From Gemmatimonadota bacterium (lineage in GTDB: Bacteria; Gemmatimonadota; Gemmatimonadetes; Gemmatimonadales; Gemmatimonadaceae): a stretch of DNA of 64,000 bases. The notes under the pieces were generated by a model that did no database searches, had not been told where the DNA came from, and saw only the letters and a list, made by a program, of their open reading frames with translations. Made by a program: the position numbers and the translations under genes. How positions within the stretch are numbered: the stretch's first letter is position 1; the number at the start of each line of letters is the position of its first letter. The stretch is taken from the NCBI GenBank assembly GCA_028287235.1, contig JAQBQB010000026.1, positions 186,001 through 250,000 on the forward strand, written 5' to 3'. Positions 44,873-54,512 of this stretch are shown here, piece by piece.

Positions 44873-47032
44873 TTGTTGTTGACCCAAGCTCCGATGCCTT
44901 CCTGGGGCGAATTGTTCGGCGGTCTATCGCGCACACCTCCGTCTGATTCTCAGCTCGTACGGCCATGGCATGACAAGGGGGAAACTGCCGGTTGCCTTTC
45001 TCGCTCGGCTTGGTCGCTCGCGCTGATCGCTTTGTGGAGGAAAGGTGATAATCCGGCGGCGCTGGTCTCGGTGTGGATCCCCGACTATTTCTGCAATTCT
45101 TCGCTCGAGCCGCTGCGTCGAACTGGAGCGCGGATCGTATTCTATCCGCTGACAGAACAGCTAGCGCCTGATATGTCGGCAATCCGCGTCCTTGCTGCGG
45201 ACAACGTGCCAGATCTCTTTCTGGCGGTGCATTACTTCGGGCGACCTACGCCAATGGCGCCGCTTCGTGATTTCTGTGGCGGTCGTGGCACTTGGTTGAT
45301 CGAGGACGCAGCTCACGTCTTGCGTCCGGGTCACGGGATCGGCGCGAATGGCGATTTCGTCCTATACAGTCCGCACAAGCATTTGCCGATTCCTGACGGC
45401 GCCGTGTTAGTCGCGCGTCGGGGAGGTCCGGCCGGATTGAGCGACCGTGATTTCGTTGCTATGGGCTCACCGAGAACTTGGCCGAGCCAGCTCGCCGCTT
45501 TGGATCGGGTAGTGGGTTCGCGCCGGATTTGGGGAAACAGCAGCACGGTGTGGCTCGTGAAGCGAGTTTTGCAGAAACTTGGCGTGCGGCGGAGCGTTGC
45601 CCTGACTCCCGTAGCGGAAGAATCGAGCAGCGATTCAGCAACTCTCATGGCGTTGCCGACGCCGGCCCAAAGCGCACTGTCGCGGCGCCTGTTGGCGCGA
45701 CTGATTCCCGACCTTGGCGATGTCGCGCGCCAGCGCCAGCGACACCAGTTGCTGTGGGACGACATTCTCCTGACGGGTGACCCACGATCACCTGAAAGTC
45801 CGGCGGCCGCGGAGCGCCCCGCGCGCCGAGACTGGACGCCGTACCTGGCTTCGTATCAGGTGCCTCCCGCAGTGGCTGAAACGGTCAATGAGGCATGGCA
45901 GCACCGAGGACTTCCCGTTACGACCTGGCCCGATCTTCCACCGGAGGTCACGGCCGATAAAGAACGCCATGCTCGGGCCTGGCGTCTGCGACATAGTCGG
46001 CTGTATCTGCCGGTGCATCAGACTCTACGTGCGCGCGGCATCTTGAAACAGGTTGGTTCTCGCCGGCTCCAGCGAGACGACGACGCATCTCTCACTTTGA
46101 TTTGGGACGGCGCGTCGCGATCTCAGTGGCACGCTTGGCTAATGCAAACGGAGCCATCGACCGTTCTGCAAACCTGGGCGTATGGCGAAGCGAAGGCGGA
46201 ACACTCTGGTTGGAAGGTGAAACGAGGCGTCTTCTATCATGGCAACGAGCCAGTGGCGTTTGCACAGGTATTGGAGCGACGTGTGGCCGCATTCGCCCGC
46301 GTCGTCCGCATCAACGGAGGTCCACTGTTCGTTCGAACGGCGCCTCCTTCGCAGCAGCACGCCGTCTGGCAGGAATTGGCCCGTTTAGGGAATCTTGGAC
46401 GCGGGCGCGTACTCTCTGTCGCGCCGGGACTGCGCTTGTCAGGCTCCTCATTGGCTGTCATGGCGGAGATGAACTTTCGCCGATTCTCACGTGACAGTTG
46501 GGAGTCGGCGAGCGTGGATCTAGGACTCGATCTGGACGTGCTGCGCAGGAAACTGAATGGGAAGTGGCGCAACATGCTAACGGTCGCAGAGCGAAGTGGT
46601 TTGACAATTGAGGTCGGCGACAGCGACGAATTGTTTGACTGGATGATGAATCGGTATGAGCAATTGATGCATGAGGCGGACTTCCGTGGAATGTCCATTG
46701 AATTCCTACGGACGTGGCGCAAACACACCGGTGCTGCGGACCGGTTCCAAATCCTCCGTGCTGTCCACGACGGCGAGGCCGTCGCCGGAGTGTGCCTGGC
46801 ACGCCACGGTCTTGGTGCGACCTATCTGCTCGGGTGGAACGGAGAAAGAGGCCGCGACTTGAGGGCCAATCAGTACCTGCTGTGGCAGGCAATAGTCCAC
46901 CTGAAGCAGTCAGGTTTGGGGTGCTTCGATCTGGGCGGCATTAGCGAGGAACAGACTCCCGGCATTGCAGCTTTTAAGCTAGGATTGAACGCCGAGCGTT
47001 ATGAATTGGTCGGTGAGTACTGGAAATGGTAG
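44873..47032 (+). CDS. Fusion: DegT-like PLP aminotransferase-family domain + FemAB-like acyltransferase domain
   Basis: N-terminal LIEDAAHVLRPGHGIGANGDFVLYSPHKHLPIPDGAVLVAR; C-terminal LNGKWRNMLTVAERSGLTIEVGDSDELFDWMMNRYEQLM...CFDLGGISEEQTPGIAAFKLGL. AAAGGA SD 44861-44866 upstream of TTG 44873. Confidence 0.75.
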   Translation: MLLTQAPMPSWGELFGGLSRTPPSDSQLVRPWHDKGETAGCLSRSAWSLALIALWRKGDNPAALVSVWIPDYFCNSSLEPLRRTGARIVFYPLTEQLAPDMSAIRVLAADNVPDLFLAVHYFGRPTPMAPLRDFCGGRGTWLIEDAAHVLRPGHGIGANGDFVLYSPHKHLPIPDGAVLVARRGGPAGLSDRDFVAMGSPRTWPSQLAALDRVVGSRRIWGNSSTVWLVKRVLQKLGVRRSVALTPVAEESSSDSATLMALPTPAQSALSRRLLARLIPDLGDVARQRQRHQLLWDDILLTGDPRSPESPAAAERPARRDWTPYLASYQVPPAVAETVNEAWQHRGLPVTTWPDLPPEVTADKERHARAWRLRHSRLYLPVHQTLRARGILKQVGSRRLQRDDDASLTLIWDGASRSQWHAWLMQTEPSTVLQTWAYGEAKAEHSGWKVKRGVFYHGNEPVAFAQVLERRVAAFARVVRINGGPLFVRTAPPSQQHAVWQELARLGNLGRGRVLSVAPGLRLSGSSLAVMAEMNFRRFSRDSWESASVDLGLDLDVLRRKLNGKWRNMLTVAERSGLTIEVGDSDELFDWMMNRYEQLMHEADFRGMSIEFLRTWRKHTGAADRFQILRAVHDGEAVAGVCLARHGLGATYLLGWNGERGRDLRANQYLLWQAIVHLKQSGLGCFDLGGISEEQTPGIAAFKLGLNAERYELVGEYWKW

Positions 47033-47078
47033 GTGCGTGTCGATCGCCAAGCCGCCTGCACCGTCTAAGGAGAACGAT

Positions 47079-47870
47079 GTGAACGCGGACGAAATCAGTG
47101 TTGTAGTTCCTGCGTTTAACGCCGCGCTCTTCGTCACCCGAACACTCGATACAGTCGCGTCGCAAACGGTACGACCACGCGAGGTCATTGTCGCCGATGA
47201 CGGAAGCACTGATGATACAGTACAGGTCATCGAACACTGGGCCCTGGAGCATCCGCAGCTGGTCGTGCGCGTTCTACGGTGCCCTCACCGCGGACCCGGA
47301 GCGGCACGCAATGCCGCGATTCGCGAAGCGACTGGCGCCTGGATCGCCTTCCTCGACTCGGACGATCTTTGGAGACCCGAGAAGGTGGAGCGCGTCACCG
47401 CATTCCTCTCCTCGAATCCAACGCTCAATTTCGTCTGCCACGGCGAGGAGCATCTTCGACTCGACGGAACTGCCGATTCGGTCGATTACTCGGAGTTGTA
47501 TGATCCGAAGCAGCGCCTTGCTCCGCAACTCTTTCGACATAATCTGTTCTCGACCTCGGCTGTCGTGTGTTCCCGACAACTTCTTCTCACCGCTGGACTC
47601 TTTGATGAAACGCTGATGTCGGCGCAGGACTACGAAATGTGGCTGCGCGTCGCCCCGTCGATCCACGTCGGCTTCATATCCGCGGCCTTGGGGACGTACG
47701 TTGAGCGCGTAGGCAACATCACCCGTGGAAGCATCGCGCAGCGACGTCGCAATCATCTCGCCATCTTGAAGCGTTATCGGGCGTATGTCGGCGCACCGCT
47801 ATACTGGAGGGCTGCGTTGGTCGTCCGTGCCAGTGCTGCAAAGCAGTACTTGAGACGCTCTTTTGGGTAG
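47079..47870 (+). CDS. Glycosyltransferase family 2
   Basis: ISVVVPAFNAALFVTRTLDTVASQTVRPREVIVADDGSTDDT...FLDSDDLWRPEK; AAGGAG SD 6 nt before GTG 47079. Confidence 0.9.
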   Translation: MNADEISVVVPAFNAALFVTRTLDTVASQTVRPREVIVADDGSTDDTVQVIEHWALEHPQLVVRVLRCPHRGPGAARNAAIREATGAWIAFLDSDDLWRPEKVERVTAFLSSNPTLNFVCHGEEHLRLDGTADSVDYSELYDPKQRLAPQLFRHNLFSTSAVVCSRQLLLTAGLFDETLMSAQDYEMWLRVAPSIHVGFISAALGTYVERVGNITRGSIAQRRRNHLAILKRYRAYVGAPLYWRAALVVRASAAKQYLRRSFG

Positions 47871-47873
47871 GCG

Positions 47874-48806
47874 ATGCCATCATTGGTAATTCTTGGAGCC
47901 GGCGGATTCTTGGGCAGGACGATGGTGGCCGAGAGTCGATCGTCACTGCCGATCAAAGCAGTGGCTCGCTCGATTCCGCGCGATAGGAAACCAGAACGGC
48001 CTGGTGTCACGTGGATCGAGGCGGATCTGATGGACCCGGGTTCCATCGACTCGGTCCTGGAGGACGGCGATGTTGTCGTGAACCTCGCCTATATGCCATA
48101 TGCGAGTGCCGCCGACAATCTTCGTTTGATAGATAACGTTGTCGACGCGAGCCTCCGAACAGGTGCGTGTCGCCTGGTGCACTGTTCGACAGCGGTCGTC
48201 GTGGGTGCGTCGCAGGCCGCTCGCGTCGACGAGACGACGCCGTGCCGACCGGCAACGTCGTATGAAAGGAGCAAGTGGGCGGTGGAGCAACACGTATGCG
48301 CTGCAGTTGCTCGCGGTCTTGACGTTGCCATTGTTCGACCGACAGCGATCATCGGTCCCGGCGGGCAAAATCTTCTGTCCCTCAGCCGCTCTATTCGCCA
48401 GGCACCCAGAATAATTTCATACGCTCGGGCGTGCCTGTTCGGCGCTCGGCCAATGCACCTCGTGCCCGTTCGCGATGTGGCGGCTGCCCTGCTTCACGTG
48501 GCAATGCTGCCGGGAGCACTTGCCGGAGAGGTTTTCATCGCGTCATCCGACGACGACTCGAGCAACAATTTCCGAAGTGTCGAAGTGATCCTGACAGAAG
48601 CGCTCGCGCTGCCGCGCCGGACGCTGCCGCTCCTGCTCCTGCCGACGGGCATGCTTTCTCTGCTGTTGCGGCTGCGAGGGCGGTCTGAAACGCGGTTGGA
48701 CCGCACCTATGCGCACGAGAAGTTGCGGGCGACCGGCTTTCGACCCGTCGATACGATCGCCGCGGTCGTGCGAGAATTCGGTGAGTCAGTTCGAGAAACA
48801 TCGTGA
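47874..48806 (+). CDS. NAD-dependent epimerase/dehydratase
   Basis: LVILGAGGFLGRTMV; SYERSK motif. Confidence 0.82.
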   Translation: MPSLVILGAGGFLGRTMVAESRSSLPIKAVARSIPRDRKPERPGVTWIEADLMDPGSIDSVLEDGDVVVNLAYMPYASAADNLRLIDNVVDASLRTGACRLVHCSTAVVVGASQAARVDETTPCRPATSYERSKWAVEQHVCAAVARGLDVAIVRPTAIIGPGGQNLLSLSRSIRQAPRIISYARACLFGARPMHLVPVRDVAAALLHVAMLPGALAGEVFIASSDDDSSNNFRSVEVILTEALALPRRTLPLLLLPTGMLSLLLRLRGRSETRLDRTYAHEKLRATGFRPVDTIAAVVREFGESVRETS

Positions 48807-49858
48807 CCGCCCATGCTGCGGGCCGCACTGGTTCGGCCACGGTTGCGCACCGGTGTCTCTTTAATTTTTCCGCGTCGCACCGCGGTGGCGGAATGAAGCG
48901 ACTATATGAATACGCGCGGTGGTTCGGCGACCGTGGGGGCGCATCGTTCATCATTCATCCGAACTGTGCAAGCCTCATTGATGCTGTGCCAGGCAATCGC
49001 TACTTCATCGTCAACCCACCGACCTACCGGCGGATCCTGAATGACTGGGGATATCTCGACGCCATCATAGCCGAAACCGGTACGCCGGAACTCTACTACG
49101 CATACGGAATTCCGGTCTATAGTCGTGTTGGACGAGTGAATTGGTTTCATCTCAGCAATGTCTTGCCAATCTACTCGCGCGACATTCCGCTGTCGGTCTT
49201 CGATCGTATCAAGATGCGCTACCTCGGATGGCGGATTCAACGGAACTATCGCCACGCCGACGTCATCTCGGCGGAGTCAGATTTCTCGTTACGCCAGATC
49301 AGGATCGCGGATACAGGGAGACTCTTTCTTTCCGTCAATGGCAGCGATGACGAGCTCAGTGATACGTTTTCCGACGGTGGGCGTCTGCGCGAGAAGATTG
49401 CGGTTGTCGTCGGAACATACAAATACAAAGCGCTGTGGGATTCGTATCGAGTGTTCGAAACGCTTCGTCGGCATGAGGATCGGCTCACCTTGCTGATCAT
49501 CGGTGACAAAAGGCAAATACCGAGCGGCTTGTTGCGTAAGTCGGGTGTACGGTCGACGGGACTACTGAGTAGAAGCGCAGTCGTGGAGTACTTAGAACGA
49601 GCGATGTACTACATCTCGACGACTCGTGTCGAGAACTCCTATAACGCGGCGTCGGAAGGGGTGTTTCTGGCTCAGGAGTCGTATATCTCGGCTATCCCCC
49701 CGCACGAGGAGATGCTGCACGGTGTCCCATTCGACCTGGTATCCGTGCCGGGGGTCTCCCATTCCGTGATCCACGTTCGGCAGGCTGATGTTTCCAGAGA
49801 AAATCTGAAAACCTGGAATCAGGTGGTGACGGAGATGATGGCGCGGGCGGCATCCTGA
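48803..49858 (+). CDS. Putative glycosyltransferase (GT-B-like)
   Basis: HRGGGMKRLYEYARWF; IAVVVGTYKYKALWDSYRVFETLRRHEDRLTLLIIGDKRQ. Confidence 0.6.
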   Translation: MTAHAAGRTGSATVAHRCLFNFSASHRGGGMKRLYEYARWFGDRGGASFIIHPNCASLIDAVPGNRYFIVNPPTYRRILNDWGYLDAIIAETGTPELYYAYGIPVYSRVGRVNWFHLSNVLPIYSRDIPLSVFDRIKMRYLGWRIQRNYRHADVISAESDFSLRQIRIADTGRLFLSVNGSDDELSDTFSDGGRLREKIAVVVGTYKYKALWDSYRVFETLRRHEDRLTLLIIGDKRQIPSGLLRKSGVRSTGLLSRSAVVEYLERAMYYISTTRVENSYNAASEGVFLAQESYISAIPPHEEMLHGVPFDLVSVPGVSHSVIHVRQADVSRENLKTWNQVVTEMMARAAS

Positions 49859-49951
49859 TCGCCGTTCGTGGGCAGGTCGACGAGAGCTCGGCGCGCGCCA
49901 GCCGGTCGCCAGAATGCAGAGCATGGGATCTTGAGCCGTGGGAGCCTATCA

Positions 49952-50983
49952 ATGTTTGACAACAAGAAATTGATGATTACGGGAGGCACCGGCTCGTTCG
50001 GCCGCGCGGTGCTCAACCGTTTTCTCGACACTGATGTTGAAGAGATTCGCATCTTCAGCCGCGATGAGAAAAAGCAGGACGACATGCGGAAGTATTATCG
50101 TAGCCCGAAGCTCAAGTTCTACATTGGAGACGTGCGCGACCGACGCAGTCTCACGGCGGCCTTTCGGTCGGTCGACTATTGCTTCCATGCTGCGGCGCTG
50201 AAGCAAGTTCCATCGTGCGAGTTCCACCCGATGGAGGCCGTACGAACGAATATTCTCGGGACTGAAAACGTGATCGAGGCTGCCGTCGCCGCGGGAGTCA
50301 ACCGTCTCGTGTGCTTGAGCACGGACAAGGCCGTGTATCCGATCAACGCTATGGGCATCTCCAAGGCGATGATGGAGAAAGTGATGGTTGCTGCCTCGCG
50401 GAGCTTGGATCAGAGTGGTACGGTCATCTGCGGGACACGTTATGGCAACGTGATGGCATCCCGCGGCTCAGTGATTCCCCTGTTTGTCGAGCAGATCAGT
50501 ACCGGCCGACCAATGACAGTCACCGACCCCGCGATGACGCGCTTCATGATGACGCTGGAAGACGCGGTCGAATTGGTGATGTATGCCTTCGAGCATGGCG
50601 CCAATGGAGACATCTTCGTGCAAAAGGCGCCGGCCGCGACTCTCCAGGTCTTAACGGAAGCGATCCGCGAGGTTTTCGAGCGACCGGACCATCCGGTGCG
50701 CGAGATCGGAACGCGTCACGGCGAGAAACTCTATGAATCGCTGCTCAGCCGAGAGGAGTTGGCAGGCGCTCACGATTTAGGCAAGTACTTCCGAGTTCCG
50801 CCCGACGGGCGCGATCTGAACTATGAGAAATTTGTAGAACAGGGAGAGGGAAGCATTACATCGTCTCCCGATTACAATTCGCATAACACACGTCATCTCG
50901 ATGTGGAGGAAATGAAGGCAATGTTGCGCGACCTGCCGTTCATTCAACGCGCCGTGCGCGGCGAGAACGTTGAGGCCTTTTGA
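49952..50983 (+). CDS. capE: CapE-type UDP-GlcNAc 4,6-dehydratase/5-epimerase
   Basis: KLMITGGTGSFGRAVLNRFL, FHAAALKQVPSCEFHPMEAVRTNILGTENVIEAA, MGISK. Confidence 0.9.
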   Translation: MFDNKKLMITGGTGSFGRAVLNRFLDTDVEEIRIFSRDEKKQDDMRKYYRSPKLKFYIGDVRDRRSLTAAFRSVDYCFHAAALKQVPSCEFHPMEAVRTNILGTENVIEAAVAAGVNRLVCLSTDKAVYPINAMGISKAMMEKVMVAASRSLDQSGTVICGTRYGNVMASRGSVIPLFVEQISTGRPMTVTDPAMTRFMMTLEDAVELVMYAFEHGANGDIFVQKAPAATLQVLTEAIREVFERPDHPVREIGTRHGEKLYESLLSREELAGAHDLGKYFRVPPDGRDLNYEKFVEQGEGSITSSPDYNSHNTRHLDVEEMKAMLRDLPFIQRAVRGENVEAF

Positions 50984-50991
50984 AGGACGCG

Positions 50992-52104
50992 ATGAAAATT
51001 GTCGTGACAGGCGGAGGCGGCTTCATTGGCCGCAATCTTCGCGTAGGTCTGTACGAACTCGGCTATCAAAATGTGGTGAGCATCGAGCGGTCGACGGGTG
51101 TCGAAGACCTGCGCGCGGAGTTGGCAAGCGCAGACTTTGTCTTTCACCTTGCCGGTGTGAATCGCCCCGAAAACGTTTCCGACTTCGACGCGGGAAATCG
51201 TGTCTTCACCGCCATGCTTTGCGATGTGCTACGCTCGTCGGGGCGAAAAGCCGCGTTGGTCTACACGTCCTCCACGCAGGCACTGCTCGATAACCCGTAC
51301 GGCATGAGTAAACGAGGCGGTGAGCTCGAAGTGGAGCGCTATGCATCGGACACGGGCGCTGCTGTCTATTTGCTGCGACTACCAAACGTCTTCGGTAAAT
51401 GGTGCCGCCCCAACTATAACTCTGTAGTCGCTACGTTCTGCCATAACATCGCGCGTCGTATCCCCATTACCGTGAACGACCCGTCCGCGCAACTACGGCT
51501 TGTGTACATCGACGACGTAGTCGAGACAATGCTGCGTTTCGTTGGCCAGCCCGAGGCGCCAACCGGCGGGGTCGACGTGACGCCGGCATACGACACAACG
51601 GTCGGCGCAGTCGCGACGATGCTTCGTGAGTTCGCCGCAATCCGCGAGACAGGTATCGTGCCCCGGGTTGGTGTCGGCCTCACGCGGGTGCTATACGCTA
51701 CGTATGTCAGCTACCTTCCCCTTGATGATTTCGCGTACACGCTGACGCGGCACCTCGACGAGCGCGGCGTGTTTGTCGAGATGCTCAAGACGTCGGACAG
51801 CGGTCAGTTTTCGTTTTTTACCGCGCGCCCGGGAATCACTCGCGGTGGACACTATCACCATACCAAGAGCGAAAAATTTCTCGTGCTGAAGGGGCGTGCA
51901 CGTTTTGGCTTTCGGCACATCACGACGGGCGAAATGCACGAGGTGCTCGTGTCTGGTGATGAATCGCGCGTAGTGGAAACAGCACCAGGGTGGGCGCACG
52001 ACATCACTAATGTCGGTGATGATGAGATGATCGTAATGCTCTGGGCGAACGAAGTGTTCGATCGGAATCGCCCGGACACCATTGCGGCTGCCGTCAATCC
52101 TTGA
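50992..52104 (+). CDS. capF: CapF-type bifunctional epimerase/reductase with C-terminal cupin
   Basis: MKIVVTGGGGFIGRNL, NPYGMSKRGGE, cupin GGHYHHTKSEKFLVLKGRARFGFRHI; directly between capE and capG. Confidence 0.88.
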   Translation: MKIVVTGGGGFIGRNLRVGLYELGYQNVVSIERSTGVEDLRAELASADFVFHLAGVNRPENVSDFDAGNRVFTAMLCDVLRSSGRKAALVYTSSTQALLDNPYGMSKRGGELEVERYASDTGAAVYLLRLPNVFGKWCRPNYNSVVATFCHNIARRIPITVNDPSAQLRLVYIDDVVETMLRFVGQPEAPTGGVDVTPAYDTTVGAVATMLREFAAIRETGIVPRVGVGLTRVLYATYVSYLPLDDFAYTLTRHLDERGVFVEMLKTSDSGQFSFFTARPGITRGGHYHHTKSEKFLVLKGRARFGFRHITTGEMHEVLVSGDESRVVETAPGWAHDITNVGDDEMIVMLWANEVFDRNRPDTIAAAVNP

Positions 52105-52130
52105 GCCCTTTCTCCAAGGCATCATACGGT

Positions 52131-53264
52131 ATGAAGAAACTGAAGGTTGTCACCGTTCTCGGCACCCGGCCGGAAATCATCCGTCTCTCACGCGTGATGA
52201 CAAAGCTCGACCGGTATTGCGACCATGTGATGGTGCATACAGGACAGAATCACGACTACGAGCTCAACGAGATCTTCTTCCAGGATCTCGGCTTACGCAA
52301 GCCAGATCGTTTTCTGAATGCTGCGGGAGCTACCAGTGCCGAGACGATCGGCAAAGTCATCATTGCTGTGGATTCGATGCTTGCCGAGGTGCGGCCAGAT
52401 GCCATGCTGGTGCTCGGAGATACCAATAGTTGCATGGCGGTGATTTCGGCCAAGCGTCGCAAGGTTCCGGTGTTTCATATGGAGGCAGGCAACCGCTGCT
52501 TTGATCAGCGTGTGCCGGAAGAAATTAACCGGCGCATCGTCGATCATACGGCGGATATCAACCTTACGTACAGCAGTATTGCGCGCGAGTATCTCCTGCG
52601 AGAAGGGCTGCCTCCCGATATGGTCATCAAGACGGGTAGCCCGATGTTCGAGGTCCTTACGCACCATAGGTCGGAAATCGAACGCTCCGATGTGCTGCAA
52701 CGTCTCGGGCTTGTCGAAGGGCAATTCTTCCTCGTGAGCGCGCATCGGGAGGAGAATGTCGATACGGATGTGCCGTTCGGAAAACTCGTCACGGTGGTGA
52801 ATACCATCGCCAAGGAGTTTGGACTGCCGGTCATCGTTTCGACACACCCGCGTACACAGAAACGCGTCGACGCGACCGGCGCACGCTTCCAGGAGAATGT
52901 TCGGCTTCTCAAGCCGCTCGGATTTCGCGACTACGTCAAGCTACAACTCGCATCGAAAGCCACATTGTCAGACAGCGGAACGATCAGCGAGGAGTCATCG
53001 ATCCTGAATGTTCCCGCGCTCAACTTGCGCGAGGCGCATGAGCGACCGGAGGGCGTGGAGGAGGCCGCCGTGATGATGGTTGGTCTCGACACTGAACGCG
53101 TGCTTCAAGCGCTCACCATCCTCGCTGACCAGCCGCGCGGTGAGGATCGCCTTCTGCGCCAGGTAGCCGACTATAGTGTCCCGAATGTATCAGACAAAGT
53201 CCTCCGAATCATTCTCAGCTACACGAGCTACGTGAATCGCGTAGTGTGGCGTATGAACGGCTGA
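52131..53264 (+). CDS. capG: UDP-N-acetylglucosamine 2-epimerase family protein (CapG/FnlC/WbjD type)
   Basis: VVTVLGTRPEIIRLSRVMTKLDRYCDHVMVHTGQNHDYELNEIFFQDL; HMEAGNRCFDQRVPEEINRRIVDH. Confidence 0.9.
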   Translation: MKKLKVVTVLGTRPEIIRLSRVMTKLDRYCDHVMVHTGQNHDYELNEIFFQDLGLRKPDRFLNAAGATSAETIGKVIIAVDSMLAEVRPDAMLVLGDTNSCMAVISAKRRKVPVFHMEAGNRCFDQRVPEEINRRIVDHTADINLTYSSIAREYLLREGLPPDMVIKTGSPMFEVLTHHRSEIERSDVLQRLGLVEGQFFLVSAHREENVDTDVPFGKLVTVVNTIAKEFGLPVIVSTHPRTQKRVDATGARFQENVRLLKPLGFRDYVKLQLASKATLSDSGTISEESSILNVPALNLREAHERPEGVEEAAVMMVGLDTERVLQALTILADQPRGEDRLLRQVADYSVPNVSDKVLRIILSYTSYVNRVVWRMNG

Positions 53265-53270
53265 CGCGGC

Positions 53271-54512
53271 GTGCGTCTTCTCGTAGTCAGCCAGTATTTC
53301 TGGCCGGAAGACTTTCGCGTCAACGAGTTGGTGGCAGAGCTGAGCGCGCGTGGGCACCAGATTACAGTGCTCACTGGGAAGCCCAACTATCCGACAGGTA
53401 GGATCTTTGAGGAATTCGTCGCCGCGCCGCAGCGATTCGCGTCATACGCAGGCGCGCGAATCGTGCGCGTGCCAATGCTCGCGCGCGGGAACGGCAAGCT
53501 CCGTCTCCTCCTCAACTACTTGACCTTCGCCGTGAGCGCGACGGCAATCGGTGCTGTTCGGTTCGGAGGCGGTAGCTTTGACGCTATCTTCGTATTCGAG
53601 CCGTCGCCGGTCACCGTCGGCATTCCTGCAATTGCACTTCGTGCACTACACGGCTGGCCGATTGCGTTTTGGGTACTCGACCAATGGCCGGAATCATTGG
53701 CCGCGGTCGGCGTTGTGCGATCAAAATGGTTGCTGAACATCGTCGGCAGTTTCGTAAGATTTATCTACACACGATGTGATCTCATTCTTTCGCCATCTAA
53801 GCGGCTCGTGCCTCGCATCGCAGAGTATTGCCTCGCGGGACAGCGCATCGAGTACTTCCCCAACTGGGCCGAAACCGGCTATGCATCCGCCCCACTCGGC
53901 GACGCTCCCGAAGTCCTGGCGCGGCCTGAGTCATTCAACGTGATGTTCGCCGGAAATATTGGAGAGGCGCAGGATTTTCCGACGATTCTCGACGCGGCTG
54001 TACGGCTTCGGAAACACGCCCACATCCGGTGGCTGGTGGTGGGGGATGGGCGCATGGCAGGCTGGGTGCGTACCGAGATAAAGCGTCGAGGCCTCGAGGA
54101 CAGTGTGGTAATGCTCGGCCGCTTTCCTGCGGACCGCATTCCGTCGTTTTTCCGTCACGCCGACGCGCTGCTCGTTTCGCTTAAACCGAATTTGGTCTTC
54201 AGCATGATGTCACCGGGGAAAATCCAGTCGTACCTCGCCTTCGGGCGGCCGGTCCTCGCTATGCTCGACGGCGAAGGAGCCGCAATTATCCACGAAGCGC
54301 AGGCGGGACTAGTGGGCGCCGCGGGTGATGCGAAGCAGCTGGCCGAAAACGTGCTTTCCCTTGCCGCGCTTTCTGCAGAGCAGCGAGCTGCGATGGGGAG
54401 AAACGGCGCCGCGTACGCTCAGCGCGAGTTCGCGCGGAATAGACTGGTAGATCGCCTCGAGACTTGGCTTTGCGACATCGTCAGTCCGAGACATGCCAAT
54501 CGCGAACCATGA
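53271..54512 (+). CDS. WbuB-like glycosyltransferase family 4 (FucNAc transferase candidate)
   Basis: RLLVVSQYFWPEDFRVNELVAELSARGHQITVLTGKPNYPTGRIFEEF; gene order after capEFG; GTG start. Confidence 0.85.
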   Translation: MRLLVVSQYFWPEDFRVNELVAELSARGHQITVLTGKPNYPTGRIFEEFVAAPQRFASYAGARIVRVPMLARGNGKLRLLLNYLTFAVSATAIGAVRFGGGSFDAIFVFEPSPVTVGIPAIALRALHGWPIAFWVLDQWPESLAAVGVVRSKWLLNIVGSFVRFIYTRCDLILSPSKRLVPRIAEYCLAGQRIEYFPNWAETGYASAPLGDAPEVLARPESFNVMFAGNIGEAQDFPTILDAAVRLRKHAHIRWLVVGDGRMAGWVRTEIKRRGLEDSVVMLGRFPADRIPSFFRHADALLVSLKPNLVFSMMSPGKIQSYLAFGRPVLAMLDGEGAAIIHEAQAGLVGAAGDAKQLAENVLSLAALSAEQRAAMGRNGAAYAQREFARNRLVDRLETWLCDIVSPRHANREP

